Positions 11,201 through 23,028 of a DNA stretch of 64,000 nucleotides are shown piece by piece; the stretch's first letter is position 1, and each line of letters starts with the position of its first letter. A program made the position numbers and the translations under genes. The DNA comes from Nelumbo lutea. Its lineage: Eukaryota; Streptophyta; Magnoliopsida; Proteales; Nelumbonaceae. The notes beneath the pieces are model-generated. The model searched no databases. It had not been told where the DNA came from and worked only from the letters and a program-made list of their open reading frames with translations. The stretch lies in contig JAKGHH010000003.1 of NCBI GenBank assembly GCA_022828595.1, forward strand, positions 105,609,583-105,673,582. The letters run 5' to 3'.

Positions 11201-14200
11201 GATATGCCCCCATGTTGGAGGAAATGTCAAAAAGGTGTTTCCTCCAGCACTTCCATGCACATAACTGAATGTAAAGGGTGGTGCAATACCCAACCAACCA
11301 TGATTCCAGTACAGAAAAGTTAAAGTGCCTACATGGCACTTAATGTGGAAGCCTAAATGGGAATGCGATCCTACTGCTTCAAACACCCCCTTAGTTTATC
11401 ACAACCTCACTACCTGATGCTAAGTTATCTTTTTTTTTTTTTTTTGGTAACTTAAAACTTCCTTGATTAAGAAAAACATGAGTATGTACAACTGCCAAGC
11501 AGCCCTGAGAGGTGGTGATGTAGGACCAGCTCAGTTCTAGTCCTTAGAGAATGTTGAATGGTCTTCTTGATCAGAGTTTGTTGGTGGTTGATGGCTGTAA
11601 TGACTTCTTGAAGGAATAAGAGAGAAAATAGGGAGAGAAAGAAGAGAGAAAATACCTGGAATCACTCACAGGGTGCCTAGAATCACTCTAGGGCATGGGA
11701 ATCACTCACCATAGCTAGCATAAGCTGAAGAAAACCCAATATAATTCATTGCCTTTGTGTAAAACGTCCATACATATTTATAGACTCTAAACTCATAATA
11801 ATCCTATGAGTCAAACTGCTAGACTCATAATAGTATTAGTAGTCAAACTGTTAGACTCAATAATCCTAGTAGGACTCAACTAAGCTGTCATATCCTATTT
11901 CAGTTAAAAGAAGACTCAATAACTCTAATCTTATGCAATGACTCTGAAATTTTAAACATAAACAAACTATAACTAGACAATCAAACCCTATTATTGGACC
12001 CTACAGAAAAATTATAAAATGGCAAAAATACCCTTGGTGTTCAATTCAGTCCAAATCAAGCAAACTATAACTAGACAGTCAAACCCTTTTATTGGATCCT
12101 ACAGAAAAATTATAAAATGGCAAAAATACCCTTGGTGTTCAATTCAGTCCAAATCCCAATTACCATCACTATGTCATATTAGGACCTGTTGTAAGGCCTT
12201 CTTTCTAGAATAAGTCTTCAAGGGTGCTGATCGATTCCTATCAGGTGGCTACTGTGACCAGGCCTTTTTTCTTTTACTTTTTATGGAAGTTTAACCATGT
12301 ATCCTTCTCCTATTTGTACACCATCAAACAGCCTCCCCAGACAACTGATTCTTGTTGTCACCCTCCTTGGCCAAGGTATCAACAAAGCCATTTGATTTTG
12401 CTGATCTGTGAACCCATGAATATGTAATGTTTAAATCTTGTCATTGCTAAGTACTAACAATAAGAAAAAAAGGTTTCTTGTCATTGCTTTAATCTCCCTC
12501 ATGGTGCTTCTATAGTTTATTTTTTTACTAGGGATTTAATTTTGTGCCTTGACTAATGAGCTAGCTTTATCAAAGTCTCCATGTACCATAAAATATAGGA
12601 AGATTTACATTCTTTATTATGACTATTATTTTTCAAAAATAAAATTTCTGAGGTTGTCAGGATGCCATTGACAGACAAGAAAAGAAACTGGAAAGTCTTT
12701 ACTTTTTTTCCCCAGACTAGTTCATATCATACATGAATAAAGTTTTAATTTCTATTTTTTATTTTCTATTATACCAAAGGAAACAATGATGGTCCTAATT
12801 GGGGAAGTTTTGATATTAGTCTTGTTGCAGAAGGCTCTAGATCCACCAGATCTTGATGTTATTGAAGATGCATTAAGTTTGCTTGTTCACATCCGTGCAT
12901 TGGAAAAACTTGCCACTCATAGAGGGCGGTATGAACCAACATTTTATGGACGACTGCTTGCCAGTCTCTCTTTGTCTTTTGATGCTTCTATGCTTATATT
13001 CAAGTTTGGAGACATTGGACTGCTCCGTGAAGGCATTTTGATTGGTGTTTTAATGGATACACAGCCTTTGCCCATTCTCCATCCTTTTGGACAGGAAATT
13101 TTGGTATATTATCTATTCAGTATTTTCACATTTCAATTTGTATATGCAAATGGATAATCATACAATCCTTGTTTCTATTAATCAGTTTTCAGAGTACATA
13201 GAAAACTACTTTGATGGAAATAATGAGAATGCAGTTGCTACTGGCAAAAAGGAATTGTTATTCATGGGAAACTTCTGTGCATTTCAGTTTTGGCAACTTG
13301 TCTTCAAGGTATTCTTTTAATATCCACTTTAATATAAGCAACATGCACCTTATAATCTCTTTCTGAGAAGAGATTGATTTACAGGATGAAATACCCCCAC
13401 CCAAATCAAATTTGAATTTTACATGGGACACCTACTATAATGTTTTTCTTCGTTCATATTCTTCAATTCTAATGCAAGAGAAGGAAAAGGTTAGATGGCT
13501 GCTACAAGCCTGCTAGTCATGAAAAAAAATCTTATTTACAATCTTCTAGGTTTGAAGATGTCAGCTAGGCTAAAGAATTAATTTGATATCAATTAGATCA
13601 ATTAATTAATTTGGTAACAAATATCTTTATTCTTTGAAGGATAAACATCGTCTAGAAAGGCTGAAACAACTTGTAAATTTTGATGAGCCAAAATCTAAAG
13701 GGATACTTCTCTCAAAGCTTGAAGATAAATGGTGTTCTTTCCACAATCTTGTGCAATCAGCACTTCATCATGTTTCAGAAATATGTATAACTTCCTTTAC
13801 AATGTATTACAGAAAACTTTTCAGATGTAAGTTCTTTGTATAACTTCTTCCTGTCTTTCTGTGCAGATGATGATATACTAAATGCTCTACACCGTTTTCG
13901 GCCCAAATTTCTGGTCATGTCAGATGGACTACCTTCTTATGATCCTTACGAATTTGAACATACTTGTCTCCTTCAATCTCAGCAAGCTACTAATGTAGAT
14001 GCACTTGTGACGGATGATGAAGACCTTGACCCAACTACTGAATTTAGGAACTGTCTTTCTGTACCATATGTTGGTCCTGAACACTTTCGAGCCAATATTC
14101 TGGCGGCAAAGTTGGTCGATATTATCAAAGAGGTATTATGTCATGTGCCTTGTGTAGTTTCTTCACCATGAAGAATGATCTTCTCCTGGTTTTGTTGGCA

Positions 14201-17200
14201 GATAAGAGTTCAATATACAGAAGAAACATCTGGATATCAACATAAATGTGAAAATGACATGGGTGCTCATATCCCAAATGAGGCTGCTATGTGCATTTTC
14301 TTCATAAATGGATCTTGCAATAAAGGCAACAATTGTAGCTTCTCCCATTCTCTTCAAGCCAAAAGACCTGTATGCAAGTTTTTCTTTTCTTTTCAGGTAT
14401 TTACTTGCTTGGCTTCAATTTCTTTCTGCTTTTCATTCTAATGGGTTTTTCAACCATGAACAACACAAAACCTTTATTGTTTTTTAGGTTTAGATTGGAT
14501 ATCTAAACTGATTAGTCAGATTGGGCATCTTCCTGTGGGTAGAAATTTTCTGAATTAAAAAATATGAAAGAAAAGTAGTTTCTTGAAGAGAGAAGGAGAA
14601 GAAGAGAAGTTAAAAAGAAAAGAGAGCAATAATCTGGCTACCCACTTCACTTATTATTTATACTAAAAATAATAGAACAATACAATGACAACTATGCCCT
14701 TATAGGGCGGCAAAACATAAAACAGCATATATAACACTCAAAAACATAATAAAATTTGGACTCACATAACTATTGTAGTCCCCACCTCCTATCTAACAAC
14801 TAACATAAAACATCTACTCAGAAAAACATCATAAAACTGATTAATCTTCAACACTTCCCTTCAAGTTGGGAGTAAATATCACATATTCCCAACTTGCGTA
14901 GATCATGTTCAAGCTTGTTCTTTGCCACCCCTTTAGTGAGAACATCAGCTAGCTGCAACTCTGAAGGAAACATAAGGCAAACAAACTTCTCCGTTTGTTA
15001 CCCTTTCTCTTATAAAGTGTCTATCAACTTCAATGTGTTTTGCCCTATCATGCTGAAATGGATTGTGGGAAATATTGATTACAGCCTGATTGTCACAGTA
15101 TAACATCATAGGTTCCTCTGCTTTCACCCCAATTTCACTCAAAAGAGATCTAACCCAAAGAAGTTCTGAGACACCATGAGCCATAGATCTATACTCAGCC
15201 TCTACACTTAACCTTGCCACAACCGCTTGCTTCTTACTCTTCCAGGATATTAAGTTTCCACCTACAAAGGTACACACTCCTGATGTAGACCTCCTGTCAT
15301 TTAATCATCCTGTCCAGTCTGCATCTGCATTAGATTCTAGCTTCAAATTCTCATGATTTGAGAAAAGAAAGCCTTTGCCAGGGTGCTTTTTCAGATATGC
15401 AAGTATTCTCTCAATAGCTTCCCAGTGTTGAACATGAGGTGCATGAATGTATTGACTCACAACATTGATAGCATAAGAAATATCTGGTCGTGTCATACAT
15501 AAATACAACAATCGGCCCACTATTCTTTGATATCTCCCTACATCCTTTACCCATTCACCATCCATACCATTAATTATGTGATTTGGATCAATAGGAGTGT
15601 CTGCTGGTTTGGTCCCTAGCTTCCCAGTCTCCCACAGTAGGTCAAGTACATACTTTCTCTGTGAAATGAAGATCCCATGCTTGGATCTTGCAACTTCAAT
15701 CCCCAAGAAGTATTTGAGCTCACCAAGATATTTGATCTCAAATTCTTGTTGCAATGATTTTTTGAGATCATCAATCTCCTCCAGATCATTTCCTGTGACC
15801 ACTATATCATCCACATACACAATCGGAATTGACACTAGAGCATCTCTCCTCTTCACAAAGAGGGTGTGATCAGATTGTGTCTGTGTATCCAAAATGGATG
15901 AGTGCCCCTTTGAACTGATCAAACCAAGCCCTATGTGATTGTTTCAGTCCATACAGAGATTTTCTGAGTCTGCACGCTTTTCCTTTACCAACATTTTCAT
16001 AAAAGCCTGCAATCACCATTGAGGAAGGCTTTTTTGACATCAAGCTGGAACAAGGGCCATGAATAGGTGGTTGCTAGAGATAATATGATACAAACTGAAC
16101 TCATCTTAGCTATTGGTGCAAAGGTTTGCAGATAATCAACACCATAGGTCTGAGTATACCCTTTTGCTACTAACCTTAACTTGTATCTCTCTATCTTGCC
16201 ATCGGCCTTATACTTCACTGTGAATACCCATCTACATCCGACTGTCTCCTTGTTTGGGGTGAGATCAACTATTTCCCAAGTTTGGTTTTTGACCAAAGCA
16301 TCCATCTTATCTTGCATGGCTGTTTTCCACTCAGGTTTGGAGGGAGCCTCAGTTACATTCCTGGGTATAGACACAAAATCCAGGGAAGAAAGAAAAGCAC
16401 AATAGGAGGGTGATAAGGCACTGAAGGAAAGATGGTGTGAAATGCAGTGGGCTTTACACTTTCTCTTCCCCTTACGAAGTGCAATGGGAAGATCAAGGTC
16501 AGTGGGATCAGTTGCAACAATGGGGTTCGGGACAGGAATATTATCATCAGAAAACATAACAGGCTCAGTCTTAAGAGGAATACCTGGAAACGTATATGCC
16601 GAATCTGGAGTTTCAGAAGGACTGACAGAGAGTGGTGTGGGTTGAGGATGTGTGGAGTCAACCATCATCTCTTGGCACTGATATTTCTGTGAGGCTGCCC
16701 GTAGTGGCTCAGGTAATGAAACCGGAGGTGCAGGTGCTGGTTGAACTGATAGAGGTGAGGGACCAAAGAAACAGGAAGAAGAACAAATTGTGAGTTCTCC
16801 TCTCCAAAACTCTCCCCCTGAGGAGAACCACTCGAGAAGGTGGATTCAAAGAAGGTAACATCCATAGTGACAAATCATCTCCTCGACACTAGGTCATAAC
16901 AGCAATAATACCCCTTTTGGTTCTGAGCATACCCAAGAAAAACACATCTCTTGGCCTTAGGATCCAATTTCTTGCGATGAGGGCCAAGAATGTGAACAAA
17001 GGAAATACAACCAAAAACCCTCAGAGGTATATGAAATATCTCCCCATTTGGAAAAAGAAGACTAAATGGCACCTTAAACCCCAAAGTCTGTGAAGGAACA
17101 CGGTTAATCAAATGCACGGCTGTAAGAACTGCATCTCCCCAGAACTGTAGAGGAACTGAAGCACACACCATAAGACTCCTTGCCACCTCCACAATGTGTT

Positions 17201-20200
17201 TGTTTTTCCTCTTGGCAACTCCATTCTGGTGTGGTGTATATGCACAACTGCTCTGATGAACTACACCATGTTCTAAGAGATACGTGGTTAGGTCATTCTC
17301 AAAGTACTCTTTGGCATTATCTGATCTAAAAGCCTTAGTTCTCACTCCAAATTGTGCGAGAACCATTTGGTGGAACTGTCATACTAAGTTAGGAACCTCA
17401 TAACATGATCTCATCAAATATATCCAAGAATATCGTGTATAATCATCTACAAACAAGAGAAAGTGACGGAATCCTCCCATGGAAGGGATATGATATGGCC
17501 CCCATACATCAATGTGAACAATATTAAAAGTAGAAGTACTTTTATTACTTGGTTTAAAAGACTGTCTACAATGCTTTATTAACCGACAACTCTCACACTC
17601 GAAAGTAGATAACTGAACAGACTCAAACAACTTTGGGAAAAGACATTTCAAAGAACTAAAGGAAAGATGTCCCAAGCGATTGTGCTAAAGCATAATCTGG
17701 TTCAATGACTCTGACCCACTACTATTGCTGCTGCTAACATGATGGCCTTGATGTCTTGGAATTTCATCCAGAAGGTAGACTCCATTCACCTCACGACCAC
17801 TCCCAATCATCTTCTTTGACTCCAGATCTTGCAAAACACGATTACCAAGAAGAAAGGTCATGGAACGATTCAAATTTTTTGTCAAAGATTTAATAGACAG
17901 TAGGTTGGTATGAAGTCTAGGGACATGTGAAACAGAAGACATAGTTATATCATTGGTCACTCTAACTATCCCTTTCCCAGCAATGGGCATATGTGAACCA
18001 TCTGCTATAGAGACTCTGTCTCTAACAGAGCACAACTGATAGGAACTGATAAGGGTAGGGGCATTAGTCATGTGCTCATATGCTTCTGAGTCTATAATCC
18101 AGGGGGGTCCCTCCTTACCTGAAGTGGATGCAAGATTTGCAGTTGCATATGAGCTACCTGTATGTGCAAAGGAAGTGGTGTAGTTGGCTCCTACATTCTG
18201 CTGTCCATCTAGAAGGATAGAGCTAGGTGAATCTTTTTTACTCATAAGCTGTCTAAACCTCTCTAATTCTGTTCTCACTGTTGCTACTACAATGGATTCC
18301 CAATCAGTTTGGGAAAGAGGGGCTGAAGAGTCTCCATTTGTAGCTACATTTGCATTTCCCTTCTTATTTCTTATCCGAGCAGGCATAAGATTTGGACGAA
18401 GCTTCCAATAAGTGTCCCTGGTATGCTTAGGCTTCTTGCAATAATCATACACAAAGTCCTTATCTTCCCTTCTAATCTCACTACTCCCCATGTCTCCATT
18501 TGGCTTAGGTTTTGTTGTACCAACTATAGCCGACTGGTCAGTCCCAGGCTGTCTCAACATTACATTCCTCCTACTCTCCTCTCCAGAGACAAAGGCATAG
18601 GCTTGAGAGAGTGTCACATCCTCCCTAAAAAGAATATGCTGCTTAGGAATGTCAAATTCAGGGTTCAGCCCTGCCAAGAACTCAAAAACCCTATTCCTCT
18701 CTACCAGTCTGTGATAGGTTGCTGCATCATTTACACTTTCCCATACCATAATTTCTAAGTGATCTATTTCTTGCCATAGGGTTTTCAGCATGGAGAAATA
18801 CACAGCAAGAGATTTTTCTCTCTGTTTCATACTTATCACCTGATTTCTCAACTAATAGGCTTTGGCTTCATTTTGCTTCTGAGAGTAGGTTTCAGTCACT
18901 CCATTCCAAATCTCTTTAGTAGTATTAGCCCATAGGAAATTTTTTGCAATATGAGATTAATATAGAATTACACAGCCAGGACATTACCATGTAATTCTCC
19001 TGCACCCATCGAGAAGAGTCTGTATCAGGTTTCTTCTCCTCCCCAGTGAGATACCCTAAATTTCCACGGGCACCAATAGCCATCTTAGCTGATTGTGCCC
19101 ACTCCAAATAATTTGTACCATCAAGTTTTACTGTAGTAATGATCCCAGACTAAAAAATAACACTACTACCTCCAACATCCAGTCCCACAGTACTAGTAGA
19201 TTTCAATTCGGTATTCCAACTCTCCATCTTATTTCAAACAGTTCAACAGTAAGAAAAAAATAGATTGGAGACTTTCAAAAAATAATTTAATATCACACAC
19301 ACAAAAACCAACCCTTTCGGAAGAAGAAAACCCTATATGGAGAGAAATCTCTCTCCTTCCCACACCTCCCAACAGAGAGAAGAGTGAATCGATCACTTTG
19401 GGAGGCTGAGAAAATTCCATAAACCAAACTGCCCTATTCAGAAAATCAAAAGAAAACTAACAATACTTGGGCGCTTAAGATTAGATAAAAAACAAAGAGT
19501 CCAGCTTTTTTGGGACTCTTCGTCGTACTCCAGCTCTTCCTGATTTTGATGCCGAACAGTAGATTACCTTCCTAATGACTAGATCCCACCAAAAATCCAT
19601 GAACTGGGCAATCTATAGCAGATCGATCAGCCCTTTACTACTTCATGTAGTCGGCTGATCTAGGGTTGCATGAGAATGCTTCAAGAAACCCTAGCTGATG
19701 CTCTGATACTAAGTAGAAATCTGCTGAATTAAAAAATATGAAAGAAAAGTAGTTTCTTGAAGAGAGAAGGAGAAGTTGGAAAGAAAAGAGAGCTATAATC
19801 TGGCCGCCCCCTTCACTTATTATTTATACTAAAAATGATAGAACAGTACAAAGACAACTATGCCCTTATAGGGCGGCAAAACATAAAACAGCATAGACAA
19901 CACTCAAAAACATAATAAAATTTGGACTTACATTAACTACTGTGGTCCCCACCTCCTATCTAACAAATAACATAAAACATCTACTCAGAAAAACATCATA
20001 AAACTGATTAATCTTCAACACTGTGCTCCCCTCCAATAAAAGAAAAAGAAAAAGAAAAAGAAAGGAAAGGAAACAATGAGATCATAAGAACTTAGTGCCT
20101 CCACCTACTTTTTCCTGGACTTTTTATTTTTTATTTTTGGAGTATGCAGGAAGGTTTAAATGCACCTATTCCTACACTTCACGTTAGCATTTATTGACCC

Positions 20201-23028
20201 GACTGATGAAACGTTGTCCTAGTTCACCGTATTGTGGGTGAATCTTTCTTGACAAACAACCAATCCCCTTTTTAAAGGTGCATATTTCTAGTAGTTAATG
20301 AACATGAACCAGAATACAAGGAGAAACATTAATTCAGTTGTCTCTAGTAGTTCACATTTTATATTGTTTGATGTTCTTTCTTCCACATTGTCAGATGCCT
20401 TTTTGCTTCATGAAATTCTCTTTGGATGAAAAATCCTTGGAAAGTTTGTTGTTCTTGCACTTGTAGGTGTTCTGTATTTTTTGATCATGCAATTCAAGCA
20501 TTGCTAGATTAAAGCATGAACAGAGCACTCCTAGTTTCTTGCAATTCCTTCTATGTGTCAAGTTTTACAAACATTAGCTTGGCATCTTTTCCAAATTTTG
20601 GTTCTGTAGAGGGCCAAAAGATCCAGCTTTGGGTTTTCATAATCATACTTCATGCAAGATTCCAATGTTCTGCACTACAGTGGCTGCAAGGACTTGAATT
20701 GGATCAACTATCCTTTTCTAGTCTAGGTATCCAGAAATAAGCATTTAAAATTTATATAATCAGTTTTCCCCTATTTTGTCTAGTGTGGTATCTTCATGGT
20801 TATTTTTCTAGCTTAAGAATTCATGTTCACTGACAGAGTGCAGTGTGAGTGAGACAGGAATTTTATAGCGTCCTCATAGTTGGGATAAAATTTTATTGGG
20901 AGCTATCTTATTCCTTGCTCCAATATCTTCATGGGTTTAATCCAAGTTACTGTTGTTCAAAGTGCCTTTGCCTGCTAGCTTCTGTATATATTTACTGGCA
21001 ACTAACGGGTCTACAAACACTCTACATTCATAATTACATATTCCTCTTACAAACTTGAAAGCACATTTTTGTCTGTGCTTTTCATTTGCAAACCTTTATG
21101 GTTGAATCATTTTGCAATTTAGCTTAGTGACTTAGTCATTATTCTTTTCATATCCTGGAGTAGTGATCCTTAATATGGAAACTGATGTGTTTTGATCTGG
21201 GGGATTGTTCCTCTTTCCTCTCTCTCTCTCTCAGTAAAAAATTGAACCTTAAACCAAAGCGCATTCATGTGTGTGACCTTGTATGAACACCATGGAATGC
21301 CATGATTCCACACAAACATAGATTAGAGGTCCTTATAATAAAAGTGCTGGGCAGAATCTGTAGGGGGATGTTTCTTTGTCTAATAAAATCTTACCTTGCC
21401 TTCTTCTTCTTCTTCAAAAAAAAAAAAAAAAAAAAAAGAAGGGAAAAGGGAAAACATCAAAAGGGGTTGATGCCCTTTTCCACTTGACTAGAGTACACCG
21501 CCAAATGGATATCACAGAATGTCATATACTCGTATATATGAGGAACACAAATTTCCATCATTCCATGTGTAGAGGTTTGTACAGTACCTAAGGAAACTTA
21601 CAAGCAAAGGAGAATGGCTTTTTAGTCTTAACGTATTTGCTTGCCATTTCATTTATGCCAATAATATTTCTCTAATCTGTGATGGATGTGGATGGTCAGG
21701 GATGTCGTAATGGAAGCTCATGTTTCTTTTCTCATGATCTTGGCCCAACCGTTTCATCATTTAGCGGGCCAAGTCTGCCAGAAGATGAACATGTTAATGC
21801 TGCTTCGCTTCTTCGGTTGTTACCCACAGCTCCTGATGGATGCATTCTTTTATTGGATGATACTGATCTACATTTCTCCTCCAATCTCTCTGTCCACTAT
21901 GATGCAAGTAGGATGGTTTCCACCACGTGCCTGTCATCCACCTCCATATTTGTTGCTTCACTATCAGATGTCAGAATATTGTGGGCCCTGAGTCACCCAG
22001 ACCAGACAATTCTTTCGAAAGCATCAGAAAATTCTGTCCCGTGGAGAGAAGTGCAGTGTGTCCTATGGTTTGCCAAGTTTGCTGACGGTAATGATAGACT
22101 GAATTTGGAAAAGCAGCGTGCCCTTGTACAGAACTTTTTTGAAAACCTTGCCATCAGAATTTTGGCAGACACTTTGTATGGGGTGCGGGTGATCCTAACC
22201 ATGAACAACATTAGATTTTCACATTTACAGGTACAGTTAGTAGTTGGTGAGCTTTAGTTCAGTTTTGGCCCCACCACTTTGCTAATGCCATTTGAGGTAA
22301 TCAATCATATTGCAAGGAGACCTGGGCTTTTCTGGCGGATACTTCTAAGCTAGATCCTCAGATGTGGCCCTACTATGGAGCAATTGTAAAACAGTAGAAG
22401 GAAACGGCTGAGAAGTATTGACCGAGAAGCCCTATGTGTTGTAGCGATTTTATGGTGTAAAATATAGGTCTGCCTGGAGTTATGTCTCATGATCTCTATG
22501 ATGTGGGGATTGCTAGATTGCCTCTTGATAGGATTTACAGAGAAAACATTACCTGAGACCCTGGTCACAGAACAACTCAACAACCCTCCAGTGATTTTTG
22601 AACATGTTAGTGTTAATCAGGTACCGGTTTGACGTGATATTTTGTCTTCTTCACCACACACTGGCATGTTCATTAATCACTGGGGGTCATTGAGTTGTTC
22701 TGAGACCCCCCTGGTCGCAGGTAACACTCTTCGTCGGATTTATACGTCTTGAGCTTGTAGATCAATTGAACTTTCTGTGATGATGGGTGTTGGGTTTTCA
22801 TTGTTGTTTCAGGTGGAAAAGTTGGGCAGAGAATGTTTCTTCTTCCTAACTGAGTCATTCCCGTTTGATGAATCAAGTTTCGGGGAGTTCTACGACACAT
22901 TCACCACCAAGAAACCAATGATGGTGTCGAGGCCCATCTGTTACGTCTTTGATCTTCACCCACCTACTGACATTCAGTTTGGAGATTATGCTGCCACATT
23001 TCACAAGCATCTACACGGTTGCCAATGA
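8255..23028 (+). CDS. DEAH-box RNA helicase with CCCH zinc fingers (DExH8/AtC3H31-like), 3' part
   Basis: Ten exons join in frame: 8255-8401, 8482-8662, 12820-13103, 13186-13308, 13385-13489, 13640-13784, 13867-14132, 14202-14396, 21700-22230 and 22813-23028 (TGA). They give 730 residues. Helicase motif V (VILATNIAESSVTIPGV) opens the first exon and motif VI (EQRKGRTGRTCDG, about residues 51-63) the second. A helicase-associated helical region follows (KALDPPDLDVIEDALSLLVH). Two CCCH fingers come near residues 448-466 (C-x7-C-x5-C-x3-H) and 475-494 (C-x8-C-x5-C-x3-H). Motifs I-IV must lie upstream of the window. The family unwinds or remodels RNA using ATP, and the fingers suggest RNA binding. 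Order and C-terminus fit Arabidopsis At2g47680 as I remember it. The reading frame is intact despite a Copia element in intron 8. The intron positions are inferred from GT-AG sites and frame continuity. Confidence 0.85.
8663..10224. other. Intron between helicase exons 2 and 3, first part
   Basis: This is AT-rich intron sequence with T-runs near 9027 and 9067 and an A/T run near 9531. The coding frame continues for about 60 codons past the donor at 8663, but it has no family similarity and exon 3 joins perfectly at phase 1 from 8662, so it is read as intron. Nothing else was recognised. Confidence 0.6.
10225..10963. mobile_element. MITE-like element with TTTAAAATGTC ends and internal duplication
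   Basis: The left end reads GGTTTAAAATGTCGATGTCGG and the right end GGGACATTTTAAACGA, giving an imperfect inverted repeat around TTTAAAATGTC. The interior is rich in ATGTCG/GTCGGAAATG words. It contains a diverged two-copy tandem duplication with a 112-bp period (copies starting near 10721 and 10833, 'TCTCTTGTGCTCCA' against 'TCTCTTGTACTCCA'). No coding potential. No clean target duplication was found, so the boundaries are approximate. Confidence 0.5.
10964..12819. other. Intron between helicase exons 2 and 3, second part, repeat-derived
   Basis: The stretch holds a T-run (about 11430-11445), short TAGACTCATAATA-type repeats near 11785-11870, and the 98-bp duplication listed separately. Much of 11500-12200 looks like an old LTR or MITE fragment but ends could not be set. 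No exon of the helicase is missing here, because residues on either side join without a gap. Confidence 0.5.
11964..12157. repeat. 98-bp tandem duplication (two copies)
   Basis: Copies start at 11964 and 12062 with the shared opening AAACTATAACTAGACA and share the word AAAATACCCTTGGTGTTCAA. Only a few substitutions separate them, so the duplication is recent compared with the surrounding intron. Confidence 0.85.
14538..14853 (-). repeat. Copia 3' LTR
   Basis: This left copy is the 3' LTR in element orientation. It starts (plus strand) GGTAGAAAT right after the CTGTG duplication and ends CTTCAACA. It carries about 7 bp near 14603-14610 that the other LTR lacks. Confidence 0.9.
14880..19227 (-). 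pseudogene. Copia gag-pol polyprotein (broken)
   Basis: The polyprotein starts at the ATG at 19227. Gag runs to about 18130 and includes a degraded zinc knuckle (YDYCKKPKHTRDTYW, first and last Cys lost). A protease follows near 18085 (WIIDSEAYEHMT, active-site DSG changed). Integrase spans 17675-16875 with the HIDVWGPY and FRSDNAKEY boxes. Reverse transcriptase spans about 16430-15305 with the active box YVDD intact (15823-15834). RNase H spans 15277-14945. Single-base stops interrupt it near 18855, 17685, 17385 and 16873, and there are frame breaks near 15990, 15925 and 15300. Several stops are of the C-to-T or G-to-A kind (for example at the CGA-type codon near 16873). It cannot make a full protein. 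Confidence 0.9.
19712..20020 (-). repeat. Copia 5' LTR
   Basis: This is the 5' LTR in element orientation, ending in CTTCAACA followed by CTGTG. The tRNA-type primer-binding site lies directly beside it at 19700-19711. Confidence 0.9.
20026..21699. other. Intron 8 of the helicase gene, right flank of the Copia insertion
   Basis: AT-rich intron with an (AAAAAG)n-like tract at about 20038-20066, a (CT)n tract near 21218-21234, and a CTTCTTCTT stretch followed by a long A-run near 21417-21437 that looks like a retroposon tail. No exon-like frame was found. Confidence 0.6.
22549..22724. mobile_element. Hairpin MITE in the last intron of the helicase gene
   Basis: The 176-bp element is almost entirely two arms: the left starts TTACCTGAGACC and the right is the complement of TTACCTGCGACC. 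Both carry CAGAACAACTCAA and CCAGTGATT...GAACATG. The loop is only about 60 bp. It sits 88 bp before the acceptor of the last exon. The target duplication was not clear. A folded transcript could yield small RNAs (inference). Confidence 0.75.

Larger units (their letters stand above)
14538..20020 (-). mobile_element. Ty1/Copia LTR retrotransposon, antisense in intron 8 of the helicase gene
   Basis: The element is 5.48 kb with LTRs at 14538-14853 and 19712-20020 and a 5-bp target duplication CTGTG (14533-14537 and 20021-20025). Reading on the minus strand it begins TGTTGAAG. A primer-binding site (19700-19711, TAGTATCAGAGC on the minus strand) matches the initiator-Met tRNA type with one change. 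A purine-rich tract (about 14854-14865) precedes the 3' LTR. Domain order is gag, protease, integrase, reverse transcriptase, RNase H, which defines Copia. It inserted antisense to the host gene. The LTRs differ at about 18 positions plus indels by hand count (about 6%), so it is not a very recent insertion. Confidence 0.95.

Noticed and set aside
16181..16692. Plus-strand frames across the Copia reverse transcriptase
   Set aside because: Shadows of the minus-strand Copia polyprotein.
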